DNA of 64,000 nucleotides from Diphasiastrum complanatum. Its lineage: Eukaryota; Streptophyta; Lycopodiopsida; Lycopodiales; Lycopodiaceae. Position numbers and translations under genes: made by a program. Shown here one piece after another: positions 38,747 through 49,930 of this stretch; position 1 is the first letter of the stretch; every line of letters begins with the position of its first letter. Location: NCBI GenBank assembly GCA_029204225.1, contig CM055096.1, positions 37,087,986 through 37,151,985 of the forward strand, in the 5' to 3' direction. Below the pieces are notes generated by a model. The model searched no databases. It was not told the DNA's origin and saw nothing but the letters and a program-made list of their open reading frames with translations.

Positions 38747-41060
38747 ATGGGAGAGTCCATTTTGAGTGAAAGTAGCAAATTGGACGAGATTTCCAACTAT
38801 GCAGTGTGGAAATTCAAAATGAAAAACATACTGATGGAGAAAGACATGTGGGAAGTCGTCACAGGTGATGAGAGAAGGCCGCCAAATGAAGCAGACATCA
38901 AAGTGTTCGACAAAAAGATGAGGAAAGCTTTGACCTTCATTAACTTGTCAGTGAAGGATCACATCATTACCCACATTTATGATGCTATTACACCCAGACA
39001 GGCATGGGATGTGCTAAAGGAGCAATTCGAGACGTCAAATCCATCAAGAATCATGTTTTTGAAGTCAAAGTTGAATAGTGCCCGCATGGAGTAAGGAGAG
39101 CACATTTAGACGTACATGACCAGAATCAAGACAATGAGAGATGAACTGCATTCTATTGGTGAGTGCATACGTGATGTGGAGCTGGTGCATACTGCATTAT
39201 GTGGCACTGCAGAACCCTATCAGATGTTTGTGAGTGGAATAGCATCAAGAGAAAGATTGCCAACCTTTCAACGAGCTCACAGGAATCTTGATGCAGGAAG
39301 AGCAACGATGAGAAATGGTGAAAGCTAGACGTCAAAATACTGACGATCAGGCACTTGCGACACGCCAAAAAGAAGGCAAGGGCAAGGGCAAGAAGAAGTC
39401 TAAGCAGCAATTTGTCAAGTCTCAGGAGGATGAGGGATTTTCCAGCAAAACTAAGAAGAAAGACAAGTGCTTCCATTGTGGTAAAAAGGGCCATTGGAAG
39501 AGTGAATGTCGCAAATTCCTGGCGGAACAAGGCAAGGGGAAACCAAAACAAGCAGGTAACCTTGTCGATGAGGGTGAGATTGAAGACTCTAGCATCTTCA
39601 TATCTGCATTGTCATCTAATCAAGATGATCAAGCATGGTATATTGACTTTGGAGCCACAAGACACATGATAGGTAACAAGAATTGGTTCAGTAGTTTGAA
39701 GGTGCTGGATAATGGAACATCTTTTTCACAACCAAATGGTGAGGTGTGCATGATCAAGGGGATAGGCACAGTTTCAATCCAACTGCCTGATGGCAAAAGC
39801 CGAATGACCAGGGAGGTACTTTACGTATCAGGTTTGAAGAAAAATCTACTTTCTGTTGGAGTCATTACTGATCAAAAGTTGAAAGTAGAATTCGCCCATG
39901 ATCGTTGCTTTGTGAAGGATGCGAACCAAAAGTTCAAAGTTATTGCGGAGGGAGTAAGAGAGCCCAATACAAAATTGTACAGGTTGAATGCTACAATCAA
40001 GGGGCAACATGGACTTGTATCGTCCATCCCTTCGCAAACTAAGTTGTGGCACAAGAAGCTTGGTCACTTGAACTTGAGAAGCCTCAGTTTGATGACAAAA
40101 TTGGAGATGGTAACAGGATTGCCTACCATAGAAGATCACTTGAAATCGATGTGCGAATCTTGTGTATATGGGAAGCAGCATCGAGAGAAGTTCGATAAAG
40201 GGGGTGTTGCAAGAGCAAAGAACATTCTGGATTTAATCCACACAAATATATGCGGGCCTATGAGGACCATGTCCTTAGGTAAAGCCTTCTATTTCATGAC
40301 CTTTATTGATGATATGTCACATAAGACGTGGATCTACTTCTTGAAGAAGAAATCAGATGCATTTGATAACTTCAAGGGCTTCAAAAACTTGGTCGAAAAT
40401 CAGACAGGTAGGAAGATCAAAGTCCTAAGATCAGATAGTGGAGGTGAGTATAAGTCTAATGACTTCAATGATCTTTGTGATCAATGTGGGATTAAAAGAC
40501 AATTTACGCAAGCTCATACTCCTTCTCTCAATGGTGTAGCTAAGCGCAAAAATTGTACGATTGTGGAAAGTGCCAGATCTATGCTAGCTGAAATGAAACT
40601 ACCAAAAGATTTTTGGTCAGAAGCATGTAGCACGGCATTCTATCTTCAAAATAGAAGTCCTACCATTGCCATACCAAAGATAACACCTGAGGAAGCATTC
40701 ACGAAGAAGAAGCCAAAGGTGAACCACTTGCGAATCTTTGGATGTAAGGCCTTTGTACACATTCCTAAGGAAGAGAGACGTAAACTTGATGTAAAAGCTA
40801 TCAAGTGCATATTCCTAGGATATGATGATCGTGTGAAGGGCTATAGATGTTTTGATCTAGTCGAAAACAAAATCCTCCCCCTTCAGCAGAGATTGCATTC
40901 ATTCAAAATTTTAGGTGCAGGTTTTCAAATGGTGTTGAATCCATGCCAACAAGATTATAAGAATCTTGGTTTCCTTACAGCAAACAATATTTTCACAATT
41001 TGTTTACTATCTCACAATGGATTCCAAAATAACCGTCTCATAAACCAATGTAAAACTTAG
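38747..41060 (+). pseudogene. Copia Gag-protease-integrase with damaged active sites
   Basis: Gag begins MGESILSES with an YAVWKFKMKN block. In-frame stops at about 39092 and 39104 interrupt it, and a frame change near 39315 follows. From there a 581-codon frame runs through the CCHC knuckle (CFHCGKKGHWKSEC), protease, His/Cys zinc domain (KLGHLN ... CESC) and integrase core. Catalytic damage is visible. The protease DSG is DFG (WYIDFGATRHM). The first integrase Asp is Asn (HTNICGP). The catalytic Glu is Lys (NGVAKRKN, normally VAERKN). Only the second Asp is kept (LRSDSGGEY). The frame ends soon after the integrase C-terminal GCKAFVHIP and IFLGYDD blocks. Reverse transcriptase, RNase H and a 3' LTR are absent. 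Confidence 0.92.
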
Positions 41061-41379
41061 TTTTCCAAATTTTCCTTTCTTTTCACGAAAGATTTACTTT
41101 TATCGTTTTATAGATAAAACAAGTGAATCGAAATACAGGAAACTAATGACACCATATGCATTTCACCAAAAGATAAAAGGATTAATAAAGTTATTGTATT
41201 GTTCTACTTTTACAAAAGCTGTAAAAATCCGTTCAACAACATGCTTTCACTCTATTATTGATTCCTGTCACAGTTTTTTTTTTTTAATTCTACAACCACT
41301 CTATATTTGTTAGACATAACTAAACATTCACCTCTCAGTTTAGTAGTCATTAGTTAACCATGAGCTCAAATCTGTAAGG

Positions 41380-41640
41380 CCCCCATTATGAGGAACGGTT
41401 GTTAGTATGGGGTCTACTGTGAGACCATGATGGTTAGGAGATGGCTAGATTGCATAGTAGGAAGTCCGGGGGTTTTGGGGGGCAGAGCCCTCTGCGAAAC
41501 AAGGGGTCCGGGGGTTGGTTACCCCCCCCCCCCCGCAACTGGGGGTTTGTGGGGCAGGTCCCTCCAATGATAGGGTCCCCCAGTGGTACGGCCTCTTCAT
41601 GATTTGGCCTTCCGACTCCCTATGAGAAAACACACTTTTG
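41380..41640. other. GC-rich segment with C/G homopolymers
   Basis: GGGTCCGGGGG-type runs, a 14-base C run at about 41521 and G-rich blocks stand out from the AT-rich surroundings. Similar composition occurs in some plant retroelement LTRs, but no partner copy or border was found. Confidence 0.35.
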
Positions 41641-42505
41641 GTGTTTTTCATCCCTTTGGTCCTTTGGCTATCCGCTCTCTCTGATGGTAAGCATTCATCA
41701 ACAGTTGGAGCATTCTGTTTTTGTGTAGATCAATCATCCAGAGTCTATTCTAGATCGCCATTGAAACCCTTCTTCAGGGTGCACAGATTGGATAGCACCA
41801 TCATCATATGTACTGGCTTTATTATCAAAATTTTAGATTCATGCATATTTTTTCTTGTCTATGCTAATTCAGTTGTCAATTGTAATAATATTTCGTAACA
41901 CACATTTAATATCATTACTAAAGATGTCTCCAGTTACAAAAAATCACAAATTCTTTTCCCAGAAAACAAGAAACAAAAACTTGCTAAAACTAGCAAGATT
42001 TTTGCTGAACAATTACCCTTTCAAGAGCTTTGCAAAATTGAAAATCCATGCACAAAAGCACAAGTATTTTATTCACTTGAAATGCAAAATTCTCAGCGTT
42101 AAAAAAAGGTTTATAAAATGCACAGGTGCGTCGATATATCCCCTTATAAATGCTGAACTAACCGTCTCAAATTCAAGCTAAAAGTGCAAAAGTATTTTGA
42201 CAAAATCTATGTCAACAAATTTGCAAAATCTTGGTTATAAAACAGATTCAAATGAATTTCGAATTTCACCATTCAAGAGCTTGATTTATAACGTTGTTGC
42301 AAAATCGGGTAGTATACATACCTTGCAACAAAAATCCACTTGAAAGACTGTAAAATTGGAAAAAACTTAGTGAATCAAATTACAAAGACTTTGCTCTCAC
42401 TTTCGCACCATCCTCCAAAAATCCGGACCCCAACAACGCAAGATCCCCTTTTCAATTCTTGGGTACCACCTTGTGTGCATTTCAACAGCATGTCGTCCTA
42501 ACTTT

Positions 42506-42518
42506 GGCTCTGATACCA
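42506..42518 (-). promoter_or_regulatory. Primer-binding site on an isolated LTR
   Basis: On the minus strand this reads TGGTATCAGAGCC. It marks the inside edge of a minus-strand 5' LTR lying to its right. Confidence 0.8.
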
Positions 42519-43141
42519 ATATAAAGACCTCCACCGAGGATCATCACTAGGATGGTGAATCCATAGAATAACAAGAAAACGGATGATGGACAAACCAACC
42601 CAAACAAGCCTAGATTGAACGGATCTACCCCCCAAGCTATGGATCACCAATCAATGCTCAATAAGAGAGATGTCACTCCGGCAACATACTGTTTGTCAAA
42701 AATCAGTGGGAATGAGCGGAAGCTGATGAGCGAGCTTGGTGTAGAATCGGAAGCGCCACAGTTAACAATAGAATAATCAAGATGAATAATTCGTACAGAT
42801 GCGCAAATGAACGATACAGTAGTATGACTAAAAAGTTGTACTCTAATTAATATCAAACAGTGAGTATAATGCTTGAAGTGATAACCTCAACTTACAGTCA
42901 TTGAGAGTGATAACTCTGGTTACAGAAACTCGAATAATCAAAAGAAGTTTTCTGATGAAGATTATATCTTAACTAATTTTCTATCCACAGTTTATTTGTC
43001 TATTATAAAATATCTTCTACTTGCTAAATATCTAATTAGCATTAAATGCTATCTGCCTCATTTACTATAGCTGTCTTTGAATGTACAAAGTAGGCAAACT
43101 GTTATCGCGAAGTCATTGGTTCGGCGGAGTTTAGACCAACA
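42519..43141 (-). repeat. Probable 5' LTR of a lost retroelement
   Basis: The segment beside the primer-binding site would start TGTTGGTCTAAAC on the minus strand at 43141. No matching second LTR and no coding region to the left were found, so the borders are provisional. Confidence 0.45.
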
Positions 43142-43775
43142 GTATCAAAAAATGTACATTGAATCAAAAAACATACACTGATTCAAAAAATATAAAATTT
43201 TTTGAGTCGATTCGGTATTGAAAATTTTTAAAAAATTTGATCTTGAATTTTTTGATCTTCTGCTCAAAATTTGAGCCTTCTTTTTCTGGGTTTTGTTCAG
43301 CTTTCAAAATGCTCATTAATAAATGGATTTGAGATTGAGCATCGAATTCCAACACTGCTACCATTGCCACAACCAGACATACACTAGTGAGAGCCTAATA
43401 GTTATACTTATATCCTCCAAGGCCCATGCATCGCTAGTAGTGCACTATGACACCTCACTGGACACCTCTGTAGCCTATCTCGGCCACATCATCCAGTTTT
43501 CCTATGACTCACTGATAGACCCATAAAATCCACCATCATGAGTTTAGACCTCCACCATTAATTATGACCATATGCACATGAGGGTCCCAAACCTCTTATA
43601 ATCATAATTAACGTACGGGTTGTTGGTCTACCAATCTCTAGCGTGGACACGCTACCCGAGACCAGTCGTGGACATGACACTTTCTCTCTTCATTTCAATA
43701 CAAGCAGGTTGGTCCTCTTATAAAATGGATAGGAAATGTCCTTGCTCTTCTTCTTTCTTCCTACATCTCTCATAT

Positions 43776-43852
43776 ATTTTTTGGATTTGCTAATTGTTGG
43801 GATTCACCTTTTTTTTGGATTTGCTAATTGTTGGGATTGACCTTTGTTATAC

Positions 43853-43934
<82 letters not shown>

Positions 43935-43941
43935 AAAAAAA
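43776..43941 (+). repeat. 34-bp tandem pair plus (GT)n(GA)n(A)n
   Basis: Two copies of a unit ending TTGCTAATTGTTGGGATT (about 43776-43809 and 43810-43843) precede a (GT)n run at 43853-43897, a (GA)n run to 43930 and an A-run to 43941. Confidence 0.85.
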
Positions 43942-44039
43942 GAATTAAGATTTTTCCTTCACTTAAGTAGTGTTAATGGATCGTAGTGTTAATTGCTAGT
44001 ATTAGTGGATCTTAGTGTTAATACTTAGTGTTAGGCATA

Positions 44040-44857
44040 GATCATATGCATTTAACATGATGACAAAAAAACAAAAAATGACATGGAGACCCATTTTTTG
44101 AATTTTTCTTAAACAATGCCCATATTCAAAATGCTTTACAAATTTTATATTATCATGCTCAAAAAATATCATCTTTTTGTTAAAAACTAAAATCATACTA
44201 AAAACATTAGATATAGGATTTTGACAACATATTCAATTTTACACATATTTTAAATTAAAAAAACAAAATCATTAAACATAAAAATACTAAAATCAGCAAA
44301 AAAAATATTTTACTTATTTGAGAACTTATCTAGTAACAAAAATTTTAAGATATTAAGATTTTTTTTGTTTGAAATATTTTTTTATGAATGCAATATAAAT
44401 TCAAATTACTATTCTTTTTAAAATTTTAATTTTCAAGAATATAATTTATATAGATTCAAAAAGATTTATGTAATTTAGGTCTATAACATATAAATAAACT
44501 CTATTTTAAAAAAAATTACTTAAATACACATCTAAAACTACATGACTTTTGAATTTTTTAAAGACTAATCTTATTCTTAGTATCATCATAATTAAGAACT
44601 TGAAATTCTATTAATAAATTCCAATATTTCAAAAGATAAAATATTATCAATTTTAATAGTATTCATTAATATTTAAAAAATATGATCTTAGAATAAATTC
44701 AAAATAGTATTATCATTCCATAACAACATTCATTAAAATAAACATTTACTAAAACATTGAAAATAATTTTAAAATATTTGACGTAGTAAATAATATTAAA
44801 AAAATATAAATGAATTTAAAAACTTCATGTCACAAAAGTTTAAAATTCATATATAAT
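44040..44857. other. Very AT-rich spacer
   Basis: The sequence is mostly A/T and has no gene. It could contain the decayed C-terminal part of the transposase gene that ends near 44880, but no domain can be read. Confidence 0.4.
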
Positions 44858-46383
44858 TTATAAAATCATGAAATAGTCATGTATACTATTCTCATGAATC
44901 GTCAAGGTCATTGACATCTTTGGACTTTTCTGGAGGAACAAAATGAGACAACATTGTTTTCTTCTGATCCATGTCATTAATAACAAGTCCCAAATATTTT
45001 TGTGGACATTCCAAACATTTCTTTTGATGCTTGGCCAACTTTTGTCTTTCAACTGTTTGTTGATCTCTGTGCAGTTGAAGAGCTTTTGCAACATCCACTG
45101 AAAATACAATGATTCACTTATTTAATAAAATAAAGATCATATCATAATGGTGTTCAAAATGACTGCAACATAATGGTGTTAAAAAAGACTGCAACATAAA
45201 TGTTTTCAACACAGAAAGTATTAAAATGAATGAAAAATTTGATTAATATTTACCTTTTCGTCATTGGTCTTTGCAAGTTGTTTTGCAGACTTTAACAACT
45301 CGCAAGTGGAACATACTATCATTCGTGATTTTTTGAAAATCTTTACCAATCCAATATCTCTTTTCCAAATTCTAAGAAAATATGAGTAACTCAAATAGGA
45401 AACATTTTTTGTTTTTGCAAACTCTTTATACATCAAAAATATTTCTAATTTTGTAAAATTATCCGGCAAGTGAAAATAGAAGAAATTAGGCAATTTTTCT
45501 CTGTGCACATCTATGAAATGCTTTAGCCACGCAGTTGTATTTAAAACATCTGGAGAAACAGTTCGACCCTGTAAGGATCCCCGTAATGTTGGGTCTTTCT
45601 AAAGTCGTGCATGCATTCATTGAAGCTATGAATTTCTGATTGCGTGAACTGCTTTGTAAGCTTTACGACAAACCTCCAAAGCATTTAAAAAATACGAAAA
45701 TGAATTTTTGTCCGGCCTCACTGTTGCACACAAATAGTAATTTTTCTCATCCTTACATCGTAAAAAGAAGTTTGATCTTAATTCTTCAATTTCTCTAATA
45801 CTCAGCTTTTGCAAACAACAAGATGAGCAACAAATAATATTTCGTACCTTTCGAATCTCAGATTTTGTAATCAATTATTTTTTACGATTCGTTAAATCAG
45901 GTGAGGATCTCAAGTTTCTCTTGTATTTTTCTTCTTGTTTGGAGTCTGATCTATAAATTGAACCTGTGACACTAGTAGGTGCTTGAACTGGTTGAGAAGG
46001 TGTTGGAATTTTATGACTGGAAATTTTGGCTCCAACCTTAGCATGTTCTAGACCCTCAAAAGGCTCTAAATTTTCAACGAATATAGCCCTTTTAGATTTA
46101 ACACGACGAACATCACTTTGAGAAGGTCTCCTACGAATATGAGAAAACCTACGGATCAATAGACTTATGCGGATTTGTTGATTTACTAGAATCAGTAACT
46201 GAGTAAATTGAAGCTTTTGACTGATCACTCAATGATTCAACTTGTTCAAAAGAACATGCGTCATTTCTTGAAAAGTACTTGCTTGAGAAATTTCAGAAGA
46301 TGAACGGATAAATGATGAGGATGCCACATCATTTACAATACGTTACAACTACTGGAATAGAAGAGGTATAACTACTTGACATC
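44858..46383 (-). pseudogene. Truncated DDE-like transposase gene (family C)
   Basis: Minus strand, starting near ATG 46383 with a Ser/Thr-rich N-terminus. A CCSSCC-type Cys block follows near 45800. A block with GRTVSPDVLNTTAWL leads into LPNFFYFHLPD near 45560-45470, then a FLRIWKRDIG helix and an IVCSTCELL Cys pair (45380-45290). After an intron (about 45254-45101), the last exon reads VDVAKALQLHRDQQ, a CLECP pair and LVINDMDQKKT. The last motif resembles the first catalytic Asp region of a transposase type with DGMDQ-like motifs. Later catalytic residues are missing. A frameshift lies in an A-run near 45875, and stops occur near 46330 and 45626. The gene diverges from the plus-strand gene at 47677. 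The family assignment is from motif memory and unconfirmed. Confidence 0.55.
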
Positions 46384-46640
46384 GTAACCTCAAAAAAAAA
46401 TTTAACTATGTACTTATGCTAAGCATAGACCCGTTCAAATAGTTAACACCACACTAAATGTGCTCCTCAAACTTAACTACAACCTATGCTGGTCATAGAA
46501 CAAATAAAAACCTATGCGAACCTCAATAGACGTATACAGAAAAACCAACTAAATACAAATGAGCAACAAGCCTACAAAGTAACTGGTTAGTTAAAATTTC
46601 CGACGGCTACCATGTCTTAAATACTGTTTGGCAACATCCT

Positions 46641-46674
46641 TAGGGTTAGGGTTATGTTTAGGGTTAGGGTTAGG
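46641..46674 (+). repeat. Interstitial telomere-like repeat
   Basis: TTAGGGTTAGGG and TTTAGGGTTAGGG occur as a mixed short array of TTAGGG and TTTAGGG units, about 34 bp. It lies in the intergenic region between the divergent transposase and ParB-like genes, 0.4 kb from the palindrome array. Confidence 0.8.
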
Positions 46675-46845
46675 TTTGGACGGTCCCAGCTCAGACTTGA
46701 GGTCGGCATGGGGTGAAGTGAGTCACGACAACTCGGTCCCGAAGTAAGCTGGAGGACTAGCGTGAGGCGGAGGTCTCAAAATTTTTTTTATTTAAGGACC
46801 ATAGTCCAAGCATAACTCACCTCATTTGCGAATTCAGAAGCCTAC

Positions 46846-46927
46846 ATGCTGCCAGAGCAACGTTACGACCACATCACGGCTTTCTATAAGATTTCACATA
46901 CATTCTCGCTTATAGATTTCTTGACGG
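46846..46927 (+). CDS. Possible short exon, unrecognised
   Basis: An ATG frame of 27 codons (MLPEQRYDHITAFYK start) ends at a good donor, GACG|GTAAG, at 46927. The following intron-like DNA carries a palindrome copy (46957-46972). No continuing exon was identified, so this is only a suggestion. Confidence 0.2.
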
Positions 46928-47037
46928 TAAGATTACTGTCATTTTTTAACTTTGCTCTATGCTTAGCATGGGTATTAAATTCTTGCATTAAAAAATATTC
47001 ATATTTTAATTTGTATTCATCTTCTTACAACATGGGT

Positions 47038-47478
47038 AACCTATGCTCAGCATAGGTGCCTGCACTAGTCCTCTCCTCTAACCTATGTTGGGCATAGGTT
47101 GGTAACATCCTATGCTCAACATAGGATTCCGGCGTGGTTTCTTTATTCTTACCACGGTTCGACCTATGTTGAGCTTAGGTTGCATCTCTGGTCCTCTTCC
47201 AACCTATGCTCAACATAGGTTAGCAAGCACATTGTGAAGACATTCTATGCTCAGCATAGGTCATTACGTGCGCGCTCTAGTCCAACCTATGCTCAACATA
47301 GGATGTCTTTGCAATTTGCTTGCTAACCTATGCTGAGCATAGGTTGGAACAAGACCAGAGATGCAACCTATGCTCACCTCGAAAGGTGGTTAGAATTGAA
47401 GAATCCTGCCGGCATCCTATGCTAAGCATAAGTTGTTACTAAGGACTCGAACACAACCTATGCTCAGCATAGATCGCT
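47038..47478. repeat. Dyad-symmetric array of 17-bp palindromes
   Basis: At least ten copies of a palindrome with consensus CCTATGCTNAGCATAGG. Copies are centred at about 47048, 47090, 47117, 47171, 47211 and 47252 on the left, then 47294, 47335, 47424 and 47465 on the right, with a half-site at 47371. The spacer sequences are also inverted repeats (GCATCTCTGG and CCAGAGATGC; TAGCAAGC and GCTTGCTA). The whole region is thus one large imperfect palindrome centred near 47273. It lies 0.2-0.6 kb upstream of the ParB-like gene start. Repeated palindromes are typical protein-binding sites. Confidence 0.92.
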
Positions 47479-48025
47479 ACTCGTATTTTTCTTGTTTTAC
47501 AAGGCTTTGTCTGAGAAAAGTGATCCTTTTGAGATGTTTTAGTAAGAAAATATGTTGAATTTGTAGTTTTGTTTTTTAAAGATTTTTCACAAAAATGACT
47601 TGTTTTATTAAAGTTTTTAGTATTTTCATTAAGATAGTGTTGTGCAAATTTTCAATTGTCTTTGATAATTTTCGAAATGTCTAGGATTTCTTTTGAAATT
47701 TCGGGGAACCCTCAAGATATTCCGTTGAAAGATAATAAAAAAATTCATTTACTACTCCACCAAAGGGGTCTACAACACAAAGCTTTCGAAGCTTTTTATT
47801 CATTTAGCTGAGAAGCCTGGCAGGGGAGACTCACAATTCAAAGTTCAAGGAAGATTTCTTGCTGATCAACCATATGAGAATCAGGAAGAAGGTTTTGTGA
47901 ATATACTTGTAAAGGAGACAGATAAGTCTCGTTTTATTTTCATTCTGAACGAGACTATAATAAAGATCCGATTTTGCCAGGACGAGGCCATCAAAGTTTA
48001 TTTTGATAAAGCTCTAGTTACTTTG

Positions 48026-48172
48026 GTGTGTAATTATAAACATATTTTTAATCATGTTTGTCTACATTTGTTTCATGCCTAGCATAGTTGTTACTAAATA
48101 TAAAATTATTTAAACTTTTATATATAAGCCTTTACTCATTATATTTTAAACTTGATTTTTGTTTCTGTCCAG
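48026..48172 (+). other. Intron with a palindrome copy
   Basis: Borders GTGTGTAA and TCTGTCCAG give an in-phase join. CATGCCTAGCATAG at 48074-48087 is a diverged copy of the array palindrome. Confidence 0.65.
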
Positions 48173-49752
48173 AGCATAAAGCAATGCTTAAAAATGATTC
48201 TAAATGCTATTGTTGAAGGAAAAAATTCGGTCTATTCATTACGGAGTTCAAAAGGTGTATCTATTGGACCTCACAAGCCCACTTCTACCACTGCTCAGGT
48301 CACAAAGCCGGCCTCTGAAAATATTGAAGATGAAACTGTAGTTGTCTCTCATCCTAATATTTATGAGTCTTCTCCCACTAGACCTAAGTCACGCCCAAAG
48401 ACCATGACTACACATCGCCATAAGTCCATCCCTTCTGCTGAAAGCCAAAAAGTTGCCACCGAACCATCAATGTTGCTACCTGGTGCATCCATCTGTCCTT
48501 TATAAGACAGCTCTGAGCTTGCCAAATTAAGAGAGGATACCCATAAAACAAAAAAAATAAAAGAACAACTTTGATTTTAGACATAAATCAGTGTGATAGG
48601 CCACCTATAGACCCAAAAATAGGAGACAGGCCAATGGAAGTTAGAGAACCGAATGAAACACATGTACATAATTTAAAAATAAAATTTAAAGATCATACAC
48701 ATGCCATAGTTACTCCCCTTGTTGTTTTGGTTGATCCCAACGAATGCAACAATGTTGCCAATTTTGATTTTTCTTTATTAGATTCATATCATTTTTTTGT
48801 TCTTGGGGGCATACACAGTTTACAAGCCCAAAAACAATTATCTCAAAAGTATCCCCATATTTCAAGCTTTTGAACTGTGAATGCCATTGCATTTGTTGGC
48901 CTGACAGTGGAAGAAGCGAAATTATTGGCTTGGGACCACAATATTGATTAGGGCTACCGAATGAAGATGACCGTGATACAAAGCAGGAGATGTGAATCAA
49001 CTTGAGCTGAATGCTCAAGAGACAGGCCTGCCTTTTGATTCGAAAAATCCTATGCAGAGCCTTACAAAATACGATAATTTTTTTCAACTTGTTTTTCGCA
49101 GTGGCCAGGTAATTTGTTTTGTTATGCTCGTCATGGAATGTTCTGGTCATAATATATGTTGTAATCCTTTTAAATTGTTTTTATCAGACTAAAATTTTGA
49201 GCTTAATTTTAATACTACCTAAATTCCTTATCAATGATTTTTTTTTTTTAACTTTAGATGTGGGCCCTTGTTGATAAATTTTTTGATAAATGAGAAACTT
49301 TTCAAATAAAAGACCAACCTGCTCAAGGTGTCTCAAAGTCCAAAAAAGAAGTTGTAAGCACTCAAACTCTGAAGCCAATCCCTACTGAAATGGAAATATC
49401 AGAGTGGAAGAATATGCAAGGGATTAGCTCTTCAGAGCTAATAATAAGTGTTTTTTCGAGAGTTGCTGATGGTCAACTTTCTCTAGCAAAAATGGGAAAA
49501 GAATTTCAGAGGTAATAGTTATAATCTAAATATTTATTTTCATGTTACCTTTTCTAATAAAGTGATTTTTATAATTTGGTTGGATTTTTAACAATTATAT
49601 TTTTTAAATGCAGGCACAAATTATTTATGAAAGTTCAAGAAGTCCTTGTGATAAGGTTAAATTGTCAAGATTTCAATGAGTGCCAGAGGCTTTATCCTTT
49701 GAGCAGCCGAAATGAATCCTTGAGTCCATTTTTTATTTTGTTTAGAGACATG

Positions 49753-49930
49753 GTATTTATTTCACCCATGCTTAGCATAGGTGCTTAGTAATTGTTTCCT
49801 TTCTATATTCTGTGTCTCCATGCTAAGCATAGTAAATTTTTTATTTAATTTTTTTTTTTGATAAGTTAAGTCTCCTATATTATTTTATATTTTTTGTCTC
49901 TCATGCTAAGCATAGCTTTTTCTTTTTCAG
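49753..49930 (+). other. Intron with three palindrome copies
   Basis: The intron runs from GTATTTAT to TTTTTCAG, in phase on both sides. It contains palindrome copies at 49766-49781, 49818-49832 and 49902-49915 (CATGCTAAGCATAG type). Confidence 0.75.

Noticed and set aside
42519-43141. Complete solo LTR
   Set aside because: A primer-binding site adjoins it, so it is a 5' LTR with lost internal region and not a recombination-derived solo LTR.
47038-47478. CRISPR-like array
   Set aside because: The repeats are palindromes with symmetric inverted spacers, not direct repeats with unique spacers, and the DNA is eukaryotic.
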